From Pseudomonas mosselii (GTDB taxonomy: Bacteria > Pseudomonadota > Gammaproteobacteria > Pseudomonadales > Pseudomonadaceae): a DNA stretch of 64,000 nucleotides. The translations under genes were made by a program, and so were the position numbers. Under the pieces are notes generated by a model that had not been told where the DNA came from, searched no databases, and worked only from the letters and a program-made list of their open reading frames with translations. Below, one piece after another: positions 55,072-63,905 of the stretch (positions are counted from its first letter, which is position 1; every line of letters starts with the position of its first letter). Location of the stretch: positions 186,001 through 250,000 of the forward strand of contig NZ_VAUO01000005.1 in the NCBI RefSeq assembly GCF_005796105.1, in the 5' to 3' direction.

Positions 55072-55662
55072 ATGCAAATACGCCTGCTGCATGGCGCTGC
55101 CATCGCGCCTTACATCGATGACCTCGCTCGTTTGCGCCTGACGGTGTTCCGCGAGTTTCCCTATCTCTACGACGGTGACGAAGCCTACGAGGCCGAGTAC
55201 TTGTCTACCTATGCGCGCTCCGGGCGCAGCCTGGTGGTGCTGGCGCTGGACGGCGAGCAGGTGGTCGGCGCGTCCACCGGCTTGCCGCTGGCCGACGAAA
55301 GCCCTGAGTTTCAGCAGCCGTTCCTGGCCCAAGGCCGCGACCCTGCGACGGTTTACTACTTCGGTGAGTCAGTGTTGCTGCCGGCCTACCGGGGGCGTGG
55401 ACTTGGGGTGCGGTTTTTCATCGAACGTGAATCCTATGCCCACAAGCTCGCCGAATTCGACTACTGCGCCTTTTGCGCGGTGGAGCGCCCGGCGGGGCAT
55501 CCGCGACGGCCCGAAGACTACAAGCCGCTGCACGGTTTCTGGCGTAACCGCGGCTTTCTGCATGAGCCCTCGCTGCGTACCGCCTACAGTTGGCGTGATC
55601 TGGATGAGCCTGAGCAGTCGCCCAAGATCATGTCGTTCTGGCTCAAGGCCCTGCCGGTATGA
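55072..55662 (+). CDS. GNAT-family acetyltransferase
   Basis: The 196-residue product has a GNAT fold: N-terminal DDLARLRLTVFREFPYLYDG, central LVVLALDGEQVVGASTGLPL, acetyl-CoA loop LLPAYRGRGLGVRFF (R-x-x-G-x-G/A pattern) and C-terminal KPLHGFWRNRGF. The substrate is unknown. Its stop overlaps the start of a nitrilase-family gene (ATGA). A GNAT/nitrilase pairing recurs in bacteria and suggests that the two act on the same amide or amine compound. Confidence 0.87.
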   Translation: MQIRLLHGAAIAPYIDDLARLRLTVFREFPYLYDGDEAYEAEYLSTYARSGRSLVVLALDGEQVVGASTGLPLADESPEFQQPFLAQGRDPATVYYFGESVLLPAYRGRGLGVRFFIERESYAHKLAEFDYCAFCAVERPAGHPRRPEDYKPLHGFWRNRGFLHEPSLRTAYSWRDLDEPEQSPKIMSFWLKALPV

Positions 55663-56531
55663 TCCGCGTCGCGGCCTGCCAGTACGCCATCGAGCTGCAT
55701 GAGCACTGGGACGTCTATGCAGCGCACCTGGAAGGCTTGTGTGCCGAGGCGGCGCAGCAGGGCGGACAATTGCTGTTGCTGCCCGAGTACGCAGGCTTGG
55801 TACTCAGTGGTCAGTTGCCGGTCGCCGAGCGCGGCGATCTCAAAGCGTGCATCGCCGGCATCCAGCCGTTGATCGCGCCCTGGCTGGCCCTGTGCGAGGG
55901 GATTGCCCGGCGTCTGGGGGTCTACCTGCAGCCGGGCAGCGTACCGGTACTGGACGCCGACGGTTACTACCGCAATCGCGCCTGGCTGTTTGGCCCTGAA
56001 GGGCGGCTGGGGCATCAGGACAAGCTGATGATGACGCGCTTCGAGCGTGAGCAGTGGGGCATCAGTGCCGGTCAGGGGGTGCGAGTGTTCGACACCGCGC
56101 TGGGACGGCTGGGTATTCTGATCTGCTACGACAACGAGTTCCCGCTGCTGGCCCGCACCTTGGCCGAAGGCGGCGCTGACCTGATCCTGGCGCCCAGTTG
56201 CACCGATACCGTGGCCGGATACCACCGGGTACGCATCGGCGCCCAGGCGCGGGCGCTGGAGAACCAGGTCGCGGTGCTGCAAAGCCCGACCGTGGGACTG
56301 GCGGCATGGTCACCGGCGTTGGATGAGAATATAGGCAAGGCAGGTTTGTTCGTACCGCCCGACCACGGCATGCCGGAGGATGGGGTGATCGCGCAAAGTG
56401 CGTCAATGATGCCGGAGGGCAGCCGCTGGCTGGTCTGTGATATCGACCTGGAGCAAGTGCGGCGGGTGCGACAGCAAGGGCAGGTATTCACCCGCAGGGA
56501 CTGGCCGGAGCAGTTCGACCGAGTGGTGTAG
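55659..56531 (+). CDS. Carbon-nitrogen hydrolase (nitrilase superfamily)
   Basis: The 290-residue product has the full Glu-Lys-Cys triad: Glu in LLLLPEYAGL, Lys in HQDKLMMTRFE, and Cys in GILICYDNEFP. The C-terminal SCTDTVAGYHRVRIGAQARALENQ segment is also typical of the superfamily, which hydrolyses or transfers amides. It is coupled to the GNAT gene by a four-base overlap and ends in a strong hairpin terminator. The natural amide is unknown. Confidence 0.9.
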   Translation: MIRVAACQYAIELHEHWDVYAAHLEGLCAEAAQQGGQLLLLPEYAGLVLSGQLPVAERGDLKACIAGIQPLIAPWLALCEGIARRLGVYLQPGSVPVLDADGYYRNRAWLFGPEGRLGHQDKLMMTRFEREQWGISAGQGVRVFDTALGRLGILICYDNEFPLLARTLAEGGADLILAPSCTDTVAGYHRVRIGAQARALENQVAVLQSPTVGLAAWSPALDENIGKAGLFVPPDHGMPEDGVIAQSASMMPEGSRWLVCDIDLEQVRRVRQQGQVFTRRDWPEQFDRVV

Positions 56532-56533
56532 GC

Positions 56534-56580
56534 AGCTGTACGTCTTCACCGGCAAGCCCGCGAAGACGTACAGCTTTTTC
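56534..56580 (+). terminator. Terminator after the nitrilase-family gene
   Basis: AGCTGTACGTCTTC (56534-56547) and GAAGACGTACAGCT (56562-56575) form a perfect 14-bp stem, followed by TTTT. It also faces the end of fumA on the other strand. Confidence 0.92.
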
Positions 56581-56584
56581 GCCG

Positions 56585-58108
56585 TTACTTCACTTCGACC
56601 GCCAGGCTCTCGGCGATCTTGCCTTGCCACAGGGCGGGGCCGGTGATGTGCACCGACTCACCTTGGCTGTCCACCGCGACGGTGACCGGCATGTCCTTGA
56701 CTTCGAACTCGTAGATCGCTTCCATGCCCAGCTCGGCGAAGGCCAGGACCTTCGACTTGCGGATGGCCTGGGCCACCAGGTACGCCGCGCCGCCGACAGC
56801 CATCAGGTAGACGGCCTTGTTGTCCTTGATCGCCTCGATGGCGGTCGGGCCGCGCTCGGACTTGCCGATCATGCCCAGCAGGCCGGTTTGTTCGAGGATC
56901 TGGCGGGTGAACTTGTCCATGCGGGTGGCAGTGGTCGGGCCGGCTGGGCCTACCACTTCGTCACCGACCGGATCGACCGGGCCGACGTAGTAGATGAAGC
57001 GGCCTTTCAGATCCACCGGCAGCTGTTCGCCACGGTTGAGCATTTCGACCATGCGCTTGTGCGCAGCGTCGCGGCCGGTGAGCATCTTGCCGTTGAGCAG
57101 GATGGTCTCGCCCGGTTTCCAGCTGGCCACTTCTTCTGGGGTGATGTCGTCCAGGTTCACGCGGCGTGCGCTCGGGCCAGCTTCCCAGACGATTTCCGGG
57201 TAGGCGTCCAGCGACGGCGCTTCCAGTTCGGCCGGGCCGTTGCCATCGAGTACGAAGTGGGCGTGACGGGTGGCGGCGCAGTTGGGGATCATGCACACCG
57301 GCAGCGAGGCGGCGTGGGTCGGGTAATCCATGATCTTGACGTCGAGCACGGTGGTCAGGCCGCCCAGGCCTTGTGCGCCGATGCCCAGTTGGTTGACCTT
57401 GTCGAACAGCTCCAGGCGGATCTCTTCGAGGCGGTTCTGTGGGCCGCGGGCCTTGAGTTCATGGATGTCGATGGACTCCATCAACACTTCCTTGGCCATG
57501 ACGGCGGCTTTCTCGGCGGTACCGCCGATGCCGATGCCGAGCATGCCAGGCGGGCACCAGCCAGCGCCCATGGTCGGCACGGTCTTGAGCACCCAGTCGA
57601 CGATCGAGTCGGACGGGTTGAGCATGGCCATCTTCGACTTATTCTCCGAACCGCCGCCCTTGGCTGCAACGTCGACTTCGACCTTGTCGCCGGGCACGAT
57701 GGAGTAGTGGATCACCGCCGGGGTGTTGTCCTTGGTGTTCTTGCGTGCACCGGCCGGGTCAGCCAGGATCGAGGCGCGCAGGACGTTCTCGGGCAGGTTG
57801 TAGGCGCGGCGTACACCTTCGTTGATCATGTCGTCGACGCTCATGGTCGCGCCGTCCCAGCGCACATCCATGCCGACGCGGATGAACACGGTGACGATAC
57901 CAGTGTCCTGGCAGATCGGGCGGTGGCCGGTGGCGCACATGCGCGAGTTGATCAGGATCTGGGCGATCGAGTCACGCGCGGCAGGCGACTCTTCACGCAG
58001 GTAGGCCTCGTGCATCGCCTGGATGAAGTCGACGGGGTGGTAGTACGAGATGAATTGCAGGGCGTCGGCAACGCTCTGAATCAGGTCGTCTTGCTTGATC
58101 ACGGTCAT
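56585..58108 (-). CDS. fumA: Fumarate hydratase, class I [4Fe-4S]
   Basis: Class I fumarases are oxygen-sensitive iron-sulfur enzymes of the citric acid cycle. The chosen start MTVIKQDDLIQSVADAL gives 507 residues, the usual length. The alpha-domain end (GHRPICQDTGIVTVFIRVG, GSENKSKMAMLNPSDS, PPGMLGIGIGGTAEKA) and beta-domain end (GRDAAHKRMVEMLNRG, YYVGPVDPVG, GPAGPTTATRMDKFT) are both present in one chain. Cluster Cys candidates are in PICQDTG, WCPPGM and NCAATRH. It is transcribed as a single gene; the terminator on its 3' side is shared. Confidence 0.96.
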   Translation of the reverse strand: MTVIKQDDLIQSVADALQFISYYHPVDFIQAMHEAYLREESPAARDSIAQILINSRMCATGHRPICQDTGIVTVFIRVGMDVRWDGATMSVDDMINEGVRRAYNLPENVLRASILADPAGARKNTKDNTPAVIHYSIVPGDKVEVDVAAKGGGSENKSKMAMLNPSDSIVDWVLKTVPTMGAGWCPPGMLGIGIGGTAEKAAVMAKEVLMESIDIHELKARGPQNRLEEIRLELFDKVNQLGIGAQGLGGLTTVLDVKIMDYPTHAASLPVCMIPNCAATRHAHFVLDGNGPAELEAPSLDAYPEIVWEAGPSARRVNLDDITPEEVASWKPGETILLNGKMLTGRDAAHKRMVEMLNRGEQLPVDLKGRFIYYVGPVDPVGDEVVGPAGPTTATRMDKFTRQILEQTGLLGMIGKSERGPTAIEAIKDNKAVYLMAVGGAAYLVAQAIRKSKVLAFAELGMEAIYEFEVKDMPVTVAVDSQGESVHITGPALWQGKIAESLAVEVK

Positions 58109-58462
58109 GCAGCGCGCTCCTCTTAAAGACGGGAACATGTATAAAGGCACTCCGACGCAGCACACCGCTAGGTCAGGCATGCCTGGCAAGGCGTCGGTGG
58201 TCGGCCGGCGCAAAAAGGCGCGGCAGTATACCGCAGGCCCGCTGCGGGAAACACCTGCGGGCGGTCTGGACCATGGTCGGCTGCCGGGTGGGCATCCTTT
58301 TTGCTGTCTGGTGGCCTGACTCCCCTTAGACTGGTTGGGGCTGCGATGCAGCCCTTTCGCGGCAAGAGGCCGCTCCTACAGGGAATCGCGTTCGTCTGTA
58401 GGAGCGGCGTGCCGCGAAACGGGCGCAAAGCGCCCCCAATCGAAATTGGAGAACCCCCGAAC
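58109..58462. other. 354-base intergenic region between fumA and the reductase gene
   Basis: This divergent gap must hold the fumA promoter and that of the iron-sulfur reductase gene. Other than the REP pair described separately (58346-58437) I find no gene or clear promoter hexamers in it. The REP pair is closer to the reductase start than is usual for a promoter region. Confidence 0.6.
58346..58437. repeat. Inverted REP pair upstream of the iron-sulfur reductase gene
   Basis: Two REP units face each other: CAAGAGGCCGCTCCTACAGG and TGTAGGAGCGGCGTGCCGCG. They are flanked by GGCTGCGATGCAGCCC and GGGCGCAAAGCGCCC palindromes. The pair ends 25 bases before the ATG of the reductase gene. Confidence 0.85.
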
Positions 58463-59383
58463 ATGCCTGAACTCTGCGTGGGCGAGCGCCGCTTTACGGT
58501 GCCGGCCGCGAGCAACCTGCTCGATGCGCTCAACGATGCCGGTTGCGCCGTGCCCTACAGTTGCCGTGCCGGCAGCTGTCACGCCTGTTTGGTGCGCTGT
58601 CTGGACGGCCTGCCCGTGGACGCCAAGCCCGAAGCACTGAGCGCCGACAAGCGCGACGAAGGCTGGCGGCTGGCTTGCCAGTGCACACTGGCCGGCGACC
58701 TGCGGGTGGCGGTGTTCGATCCGCAGCGCGATGGCCTGCCGGCCACGGTCAGCGCCTTGGACTGGTTCGGCGACGTACTGCGCTTGCAGCTCAGGCCGCA
58801 ACGGCCGTTGCGCTATCAGGCCGGCCAACATCTGGTGCTGTGGTGTGGCGATGTCGCGCGCCCGTACTCACTGGCAAGCCTGCCGGGCGAGGACGATTGC
58901 CTGGTGTTTCACATCGATTGCAGCCGTCCTGGTGCTTTCTGCGACCGGGCCCGGCATTGGCAACTGGGGGATGTGGTCAGCCTTGGCGAGCTGCGTGGCG
59001 GCGCCTTGCACTATGACCCCGATTGGCAGACGCGGCCGCTGTGGCTGCTGGCAGCCGGTACCGGGCTGGCACCGTTGTGGGGCATCCTGCGCGAGGCGTT
59101 GCGCCAGGGGCACCAAGGGGAGATTCGTTTGCTGCATGTGGCGCGCACGCCAGCTGGGCACTACCTGGCCGAAGCGTTGCAGTCGATGGCGGGGGTGAGT
59201 GTGGAACAGGTGCTGGCCGAGCAGATGGATGAAGCGCTGGCCGCATTGCGCCTGACCTCGCGTCAGACCATGGCCTTGCTGTGCGGGGCACCGGGAAGTG
59301 TCGAACGTTTTGCCCGGCGGCTGTTCATCGCCGGGGTTCCGCGTAACCAAGTGTTGGCGGATGTGTTCACCGAGCACGTTTGA
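58463..59383 (+). CDS. [2Fe-2S]-flavin oxidoreductase (ferredoxin-NAD(P) reductase-like)
   Basis: The 306-residue product fuses an N-terminal plant-type ferredoxin domain to a ferredoxin-NAD(P)H reductase module. The cluster ligands are C34, C39, C42 and C72 (SCRAGSCHACLVRC, then LACQC). The FAD domain shows ARPYSLAS (the RxYS motif), and the NAD(P) domain LLAAGTGLAPLWGIL. This is the electron-transfer component layout of ring-hydroxylating or phenol-type oxygenases, yet no oxygenase gene is near. A ribosome site GGAGAA lies 11 bases before the ATG. The substrate partner is unknown. Confidence 0.88.
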   Translation: MPELCVGERRFTVPAASNLLDALNDAGCAVPYSCRAGSCHACLVRCLDGLPVDAKPEALSADKRDEGWRLACQCTLAGDLRVAVFDPQRDGLPATVSALDWFGDVLRLQLRPQRPLRYQAGQHLVLWCGDVARPYSLASLPGEDDCLVFHIDCSRPGAFCDRARHWQLGDVVSLGELRGGALHYDPDWQTRPLWLLAAGTGLAPLWGILREALRQGHQGEIRLLHVARTPAGHYLAEALQSMAGVSVEQVLAEQMDEALAALRLTSRQTMALLCGAPGSVERFARRLFIAGVPRNQVLADVFTEHV

Positions 59384-59396
59384 AGCCTGAAGCGAT

Positions 59397-59432
59397 CGCG
59401 GTGGTGCGGCATTCCAAGTCCGCACCACCGCG
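59397..59432. terminator. Hairpin between convergent reductase and pykA genes
   Basis: CGCGGTGGTGCGG (59397-59409) and CCGCACCACCGCG (59420-59432) form a perfect 13-bp stem with a 10-base loop. No T-run follows. It likely ends transcription from both sides. Confidence 0.8.
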
Positions 59433-59450
59433 AAGGTGACGATTGGCGGA

Positions 59451-60905
59451 TCAACCGATCAGCGGATCACCTACGTGCAGGATCTTCATGCCGTTGGTGC
59501 CACCGATGGTGTGATAGCTGTCGCCCTTGGTCAGGATCACCCAGTCACCTTGCTCCACCAGACCGCGCTTGAGCAGCTCGTCGACGGCTGCCTGGCTGAC
59601 CTTGTCGGCCGGCAGCGAGGCCGGGTCGAAGGCAATCGGGTAGACGCCGCGGAACATATTGGCACGGGCCTGGGTGGCACGGTGCGGCGACAGCGCGAAG
59701 ATCGGTACGTGCGAGCGCAGGCGCGACATGATCAGCGGGGTGTAGCCACTTTCGGTGAGGGCGATGATCGCCTTGACGCCGGGGAAGTGGTTGGCGGTGT
59801 ACATCGCCGCCAGGGCGATGGATTCGTCGCAGCGCTCGAAAGTGGTGTGCAGGCGGTGGCTGGATTTTTGGCTGGTCGGGTGCTTCTCGGCGCCCGAGCA
59901 GATGCGGGCCATGGCCTGCACAGCTTCGATTGGGTAGCTGCCGGCGGCGCTTTCGGCCGACAGCATCACCGCATCGGTGTTGTCCAGCACGGCGTTAGCC
60001 ACGTCGGAGACTTCGGCGCGGGTCGGCATGGGGTTCTGGATCATCGACTCCATCATCTGGGTCGCCACGATCACCGCCTTGTTGTTGCGGCGGGCGTGCT
60101 GGATGATCTTCTTCTGGATGGCAATCAGCTCGGCGTCACCGATTTCCACACCCAGGTCGCCACGGGCCACCATGACGGCGTCGGAGGCGAGGATCAACTG
60201 GTCGAGGGTCTCGTCGTCGGCGACCGCTTCGGCGCGTTCGATCTTGGCCACCAGCCAGGCACTGCCGCCAGCTTCGTCACGCAGCTTGCGCGCGTATTCC
60301 ATGTCGCTGGCGTCACGCGGGAACGACACGGCCAGATAGTCCAGGTCCATTTCCGCAGCCAGCTTGATGTCGGCCTTGTCTTTTTCGGTCAGCGCCGGCG
60401 CGGTCAGGCCGCCACCTTTGCGGTTGATGCCTTTGTGGTCGGACAGCGGGCCGCCGATGATCACTACGCAGTGCAGGGCGTCGCTGGTCGCGGTTTCGAC
60501 GCGCATGACCACGCGGCCATCGTCGAGCAGCAGTTCGTCACCGACGCCGCAATCCTTGACCAGGTCGGGATAGTCGATGCCGACGATATCCTGGTTGCCT
60601 TCGGTCAGCGGGTGCGCGGTGGAGAAGGTGAACCTGTCACCGACTTTTAGTTCGATGCGCTTGTTGGCGAACTTGGCGATGCGGATCTTCGGACCCTGCA
60701 GGTCGCCCAGCAGCGCGACGTGGCGGCCGTTCTTGGCGGCGATGTCGCGGATCAGGCGGGCGCGGGCCTTGTGCTCGTCCGGGGTGCCGTGGGAGAAGTT
60801 CAGGCGTGCTACGTCCAGGCCGGCGAGGATCAGCTGTTCGATCACTTGCGGCGAGTTGCTGGCGGGGCCAAGGGTGGCGACGATTTTGGTACGGCGGATG
60901 GTCAT
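59451..60905 (-). CDS. pykA: Pyruvate kinase II
   Basis: Pyruvate kinase makes ATP and pyruvate from phosphoenolpyruvate. The 484-residue product starts MTIRRTKIVATLGPAS, has the active-site RLNFSHGTPDEH, the metal/substrate region LLGDLQGPKIRI, the signature VAKIERAEAV (with the catalytic Lys) and VMVARGDLGVEIG. The C-terminal allosteric domain ends GTNGMKILHVGDPLIG. The overall pattern is of the PykA type. It is a single gene with a long upstream gap of 181 bases shared with a divergent lipoprotein gene. Confidence 0.97.
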   Translation of the reverse strand: MTIRRTKIVATLGPASNSPQVIEQLILAGLDVARLNFSHGTPDEHKARARLIRDIAAKNGRHVALLGDLQGPKIRIAKFANKRIELKVGDRFTFSTAHPLTEGNQDIVGIDYPDLVKDCGVGDELLLDDGRVVMRVETATSDALHCVVIIGGPLSDHKGINRKGGGLTAPALTEKDKADIKLAAEMDLDYLAVSFPRDASDMEYARKLRDEAGGSAWLVAKIERAEAVADDETLDQLILASDAVMVARGDLGVEIGDAELIAIQKKIIQHARRNNKAVIVATQMMESMIQNPMPTRAEVSDVANAVLDNTDAVMLSAESAAGSYPIEAVQAMARICSGAEKHPTSQKSSHRLHTTFERCDESIALAAMYTANHFPGVKAIIALTESGYTPLIMSRLRSHVPIFALSPHRATQARANMFRGVYPIAFDPASLPADKVSQAAVDELLKRGLVEQGDWVILTKGDSYHTIGGTNGMKILHVGDPLIG

Positions 60906-61086
60906 GCACAGACTCCTATAGTGAAGCGCAGCGAAAGGCTACTCCTGAATCTCGCTGTAGTCATTGTTCCGTTGCACTACCTGTTGTCGAACCAAGGTAG
61001 CGTTTGAACGGCAGGCGTATGCTTGCAAAAGGCTGTGAAGATTTGACGCAAAAGGCCGATACACTGCCCATCAAAGGAGAATTCCC

Positions 61087-61473
61087 ATGCGCACCCTGAT
61101 CGTTTTGACCATGGCGGCCAGTGTCGTCGGCTGTACTCGCTGGTCCATGGACCACCACCTCAACAACGCCTACCGTGCCTACGACCGTGGTGACTGCGCG
61201 CGGGTGATGCTGGAGTTGTCGCAGGTCGACCGCGCCAGCCGTTCGCGGCCATTCATCCATCCGGAAGTGTCGTTGCTGCGTGGTCAGTGCCTTGAGCGGC
61301 AGAAACTCTACGTGGACGCGGCGCAGACCTACCAATTCATGATCCGCCAGTACCCCGGCAACGAATACGCCTACCGCGCCCAGGCGCGCCTGGAGACCCT
61401 GGATAAGCTTGGCCACTTGCGCGGCAGCGAGGCGGCGGTCGCCAGTCCGGTCAAGGCTACACCTTGGCGTTAA
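61087..61473 (+). CDS. TPR-like lipoprotein of unknown function
   Basis: The 128-residue product has a lipoprotein signal (MRTLIVLTMAASVVGC, lipid-modified Cys16). Helices that look like one to two tetratricopeptide repeats follow: NNAYRAYDRGDCARVMLELSQVDRAS, then LRGQCLERQKLYVDAAQTYQFMIRQYPGNEYAYRAQARLETL. Such proteins act as scaffolds in the envelope. A strong AAAGGAG site supports the start. I do not recognise a named family. Confidence 0.82.
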   Translation: MRTLIVLTMAASVVGCTRWSMDHHLNNAYRAYDRGDCARVMLELSQVDRASRSRPFIHPEVSLLRGQCLERQKLYVDAAQTYQFMIRQYPGNEYAYRAQARLETLDKLGHLRGSEAAVASPVKATPWR

Positions 61474-61597
61474 TTCCAAGGTGTCATTGATTTCATGTAG
61501 GCAGCCCGCTTCAGTGGGCTAATCTTTGATTGTGTTGTCATCCTCATTGCCAGTACCGTGTCTTCCTGGCCTCAGGTACAGGACCGTGCATACGACC

Positions 61598-61957
61598 ATG
61601 TTTGTCGAACGCCGAATAGAACGTCATCAATTGCCTTGCGCGTTGCGGGTCTTCAACCGGTTTACCGGTCAGGAGATCGGTTACTTGGGCAATGCCTCCG
61701 AAGACGGCCTGATGATCATCAGCCACCTGCCGGTGCTGGTGGGGCCGGATTTCGAGCTGCAATTGCGCGTGCCGCTGGCCGGTGGCGGGTTGCAGTTCAT
61801 CAATCTGACGGCCAGTTGCCTGTGGTGCCGCGAAGACGAGAACCCTGGGCATTTCGATGCAGGCTTCATGCTGCTGCAGGCGCCTGATGAGTACGATGCC
61901 TTCGTGCGTTCGCTACGCGAGTTCTTCAGCTTCCATTCGCTCAACGCCTCTGCCTGA
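61598..61957 (+). CDS. PilZ-domain cyclic di-GMP receptor
   Basis: The ATG at 61598 gives 119 residues, nearly all one PilZ domain. The cyclic di-GMP motif is complete: R5-x3-R9 (ERRIERHQL) followed by N32-x-S34-x2-G37 (NASEDG). A beta-barrel with FELQLRVPLAGGGLQFINLTASCLW and a C-terminal helix complete it. It should bind cyclic di-GMP and act as a single-domain adaptor; its partner is unknown. An upstream open frame from 61526 has no conserved residues. Confidence 0.9.
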   Translation: MFVERRIERHQLPCALRVFNRFTGQEIGYLGNASEDGLMIISHLPVLVGPDFELQLRVPLAGGGLQFINLTASCLWCREDENPGHFDAGFMLLQAPDEYDAFVRSLREFFSFHSLNASA

Positions 61958-62019
61958 ACGCTGGCCCCTGGCCGGGGTAGGCCGCTAGACTCTGGTCGAC
62001 CTTGTTACAGGAAGACCCC

Positions 62020-63450
62020 GTGAGCTCCAGCATCTTCTGGCACGACTACGAAACCACTGGCATCAATCCGCGCAGCGACCGACCGCTGCAAATGGCCGGT
62101 GTGCGCACCGACTTGGATCTCAATGAGATCGAGGCGCCGATCAATCTCTATTGCCGCCCCAGCGACGACATCCTGCCGCACCCGGCAGCGTGCCTGGTGA
62201 CGGGGATCACCCCGCAGCAACTGGTCGAGCGCGGCCTGTGCGAAGCCGAGTTCATGACCCGCGTGCACAGCGAGCTGGCGCGTCCGGGGACGTGCGGGGC
62301 CGGTTACAACACCCTGCGCTTCGACGATGAAGTCACCCGCTACAGCCTGTACCGCAACTTCTTCGACCCCTACGCCCGCGAGTGGCAGGGCGGCAACAGC
62401 CGCTGGGACCTGATCGATGTGGTACGCACGGCCTATGCGCTGCGCCCCGAAGGTATCGTCTGGCCGCAGCAGGAGGGCCGCACCAGCCTGCGCCTGGAAC
62501 TGCTCAGCAAGGCCAATGGCCTGGAACATGGCCATGCCCATGAGGCGCTTTCCGACGTACGGGCGACCATCGGCCTGGCCCGGCTGATCCGCAGCAAACA
62601 ACCGAAGTTGTATGACTGGCTGTTCCAGCTGCGCAGCAAACATAAAGTGCAGGAGCAGATCCGTCTTTTGCAGCCGCTGGTGCATATCACCGGGCGCTTT
62701 TCGGCGGATCGCAAGTACATCGGCGTGGTGTTGCCGCTGGCCTGGCATCCGCGTAATCGCAATGCACTGATTGTTTGTGATCTTGGGCAGGACAATTCAC
62801 CGCTGTTGCAGGAAAGTGCGCAAACGCTGCGTCAACGTTTGTACATGCGCCGTGAGGAAATGTCTGACGGGCAATTACCTGTCCCATTGAAGTTGGTACA
62901 CATCAACCGTTGCCCAGTGGTGGCACCTTTATCGGTGGTGCGTCCTGCAGACGAGCAGCGTTTGGGGCTGGATATGTCCGAGCTGCAGCGACGGGCCGAG
63001 CAATTGGCCAATCAACAGGACATCTGGCGTGACAAGCTGGAAATCATCTACCAGGAAGAGGGGGGCGCCGCGAGCGAAGACCCCGAACAACAGCTGTATG
63101 ATGGTTTTATCGGGGACCGTGACCGGCGTTTGTGCGAACAAGTGCGTATGGCCGATCCTGCCCAATTGGGTCAGGGGCACTGGATGTTCGACGATCCGCG
63201 CTTGCCTGAACTGTTGTTCCGCTACCGCGCGCGTAACTTCGCAGACACCTTGAATGAACAGGAGCAGGCACGCTGGCAGGTGTTTTGTGAACAGCGCCTG
63301 AGCAATCGGCAGATGGGTGCACCGAATACCGTGGGCGACTTCGAACAGGCCTGTCAGAGCCGCTGGGGCGAGGCCGACGAGGCCGGACGACAGGTGCTGC
63401 AAGCCTGGCTTGAGCACGTTGCGCATTTGAAGACGCGCTTTGCCGTGTGA
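62020..63450 (+). CDS. sbcB: Exodeoxyribonuclease I SbcB
   Basis: Exonuclease I degrades single-stranded DNA from the 3' end and acts in recombination and mismatch repair. The GTG at 62020, after ACAGGAAG, gives 476 residues; a TTG at 62002 would add six. The DnaQ-like exonuclease motifs are visible: SIFWHDYETTGINP (DxE), YNTLRFDDEVTRY, and GHAHEALSDVRATIGLA (HxAx4D). C-terminal SH3-like and helical domains with WRDKLEIIY follow. A terminator palindrome follows directly. Confidence 0.96.
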   Translation: MSSSIFWHDYETTGINPRSDRPLQMAGVRTDLDLNEIEAPINLYCRPSDDILPHPAACLVTGITPQQLVERGLCEAEFMTRVHSELARPGTCGAGYNTLRFDDEVTRYSLYRNFFDPYAREWQGGNSRWDLIDVVRTAYALRPEGIVWPQQEGRTSLRLELLSKANGLEHGHAHEALSDVRATIGLARLIRSKQPKLYDWLFQLRSKHKVQEQIRLLQPLVHITGRFSADRKYIGVVLPLAWHPRNRNALIVCDLGQDNSPLLQESAQTLRQRLYMRREEMSDGQLPVPLKLVHINRCPVVAPLSVVRPADEQRLGLDMSELQRRAEQLANQQDIWRDKLEIIYQEEGGAASEDPEQQLYDGFIGDRDRRLCEQVRMADPAQLGQGHWMFDDPRLPELLFRYRARNFADTLNEQEQARWQVFCEQRLSNRQMGAPNTVGDFEQACQSRWGEADEAGRQVLQAWLEHVAHLKTRFAV

Positions 63451-63465
63451 GGCGAGCAGACCCAT

Positions 63466-63496
63466 GAAAAAACGCCGGCAAGTGCCGGCGTTTTTT
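63466..63496. terminator. Bidirectional terminator between sbcB and turA
   Basis: AAAAAACGCCGGCA and TGCCGGCGTTTTTT (63466-63479 and 63483-63496) pair around a short loop. The A- and T-tracts at the ends give a rho-independent terminator on both strands, as expected between convergent genes. Confidence 0.93.
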
Positions 63497-63527
63497 CATG
63501 TTGAAACTGAAACGGCAGTCGCCTGGA

Positions 63528-63905
63528 TCAGTCCAGCAGGGTAGCCCAGCTTTCGACGACGTCGCCGCCCCACTTGGCTTTCCATTCTTTCAGGGTCTTG
63601 TGGTTGCCACCCTTGGTTTCAATAACCTCGCCATTGTGCGGGTTCTTGTATTGCTTGACCTTGCGCGCACGCTTGGTAGTAACTGGCTTGGCGACGCCGC
63701 GCGGGGCTTTGCTCAGTTTGCTTTCCGGGTCGAGCAGGGCGATAACGTCACGCAGCGACTTGCCATTTTCGGCCATCAGCTCGCGCAGCTTCTTTTCGAA
63801 CTCGAGTTCTTTTTGCAGTTTGCCATCTTGCTGCAGGTTGGTCAGGCGAGCCTGAAGTTCTTTGATGGCTTCTTCGGTGGCGCGGTATTCGTTGATCAGG
63901 GACAT
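63528..63905 (-). CDS. turA: H-NS-family xenogeneic silencer of the MvaT type (TurA)
   Basis: The 125-residue product (start SLINEYRATEEAIKELQARL) is an MvaT/TurA-type nucleoid protein. An N-terminal coiled-coil oligomerisation region (about 3-60, rich in Glu/Leu/Lys) is followed by a linker and a C-terminal AT-hook-like DNA-binding domain (RARKVKQYKNPHNGEVIETKGGNHKTLKEWKAKWG). MvaT-type proteins bind AT-rich DNA and silence horizontally acquired genes. In P. putida KT2440 the gene near sbcB and pykA is turA, one of five paralogues; the name rests on that neighbourhood. The long upstream sequence may hold its own AT-rich control region. Confidence 0.92.
   Translation of the reverse strand: MSLINEYRATEEAIKELQARLTNLQQDGKLQKELEFEKKLRELMAENGKSLRDVIALLDPESKLSKAPRGVAKPVTTKRARKVKQYKNPHNGEVIETKGGNHKTLKEWKAKWGGDVVESWATLLD

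Noticed and set aside
23850..59450. The colRS-to-fumA block as a genomic island
   Set aside because: Base composition and codon use look like the flanks, the genes are housekeeping or conserved in pseudomonads, and there is no integrase, tRNA site or direct-repeat boundary. Rearrangement of core genes is the better explanation.
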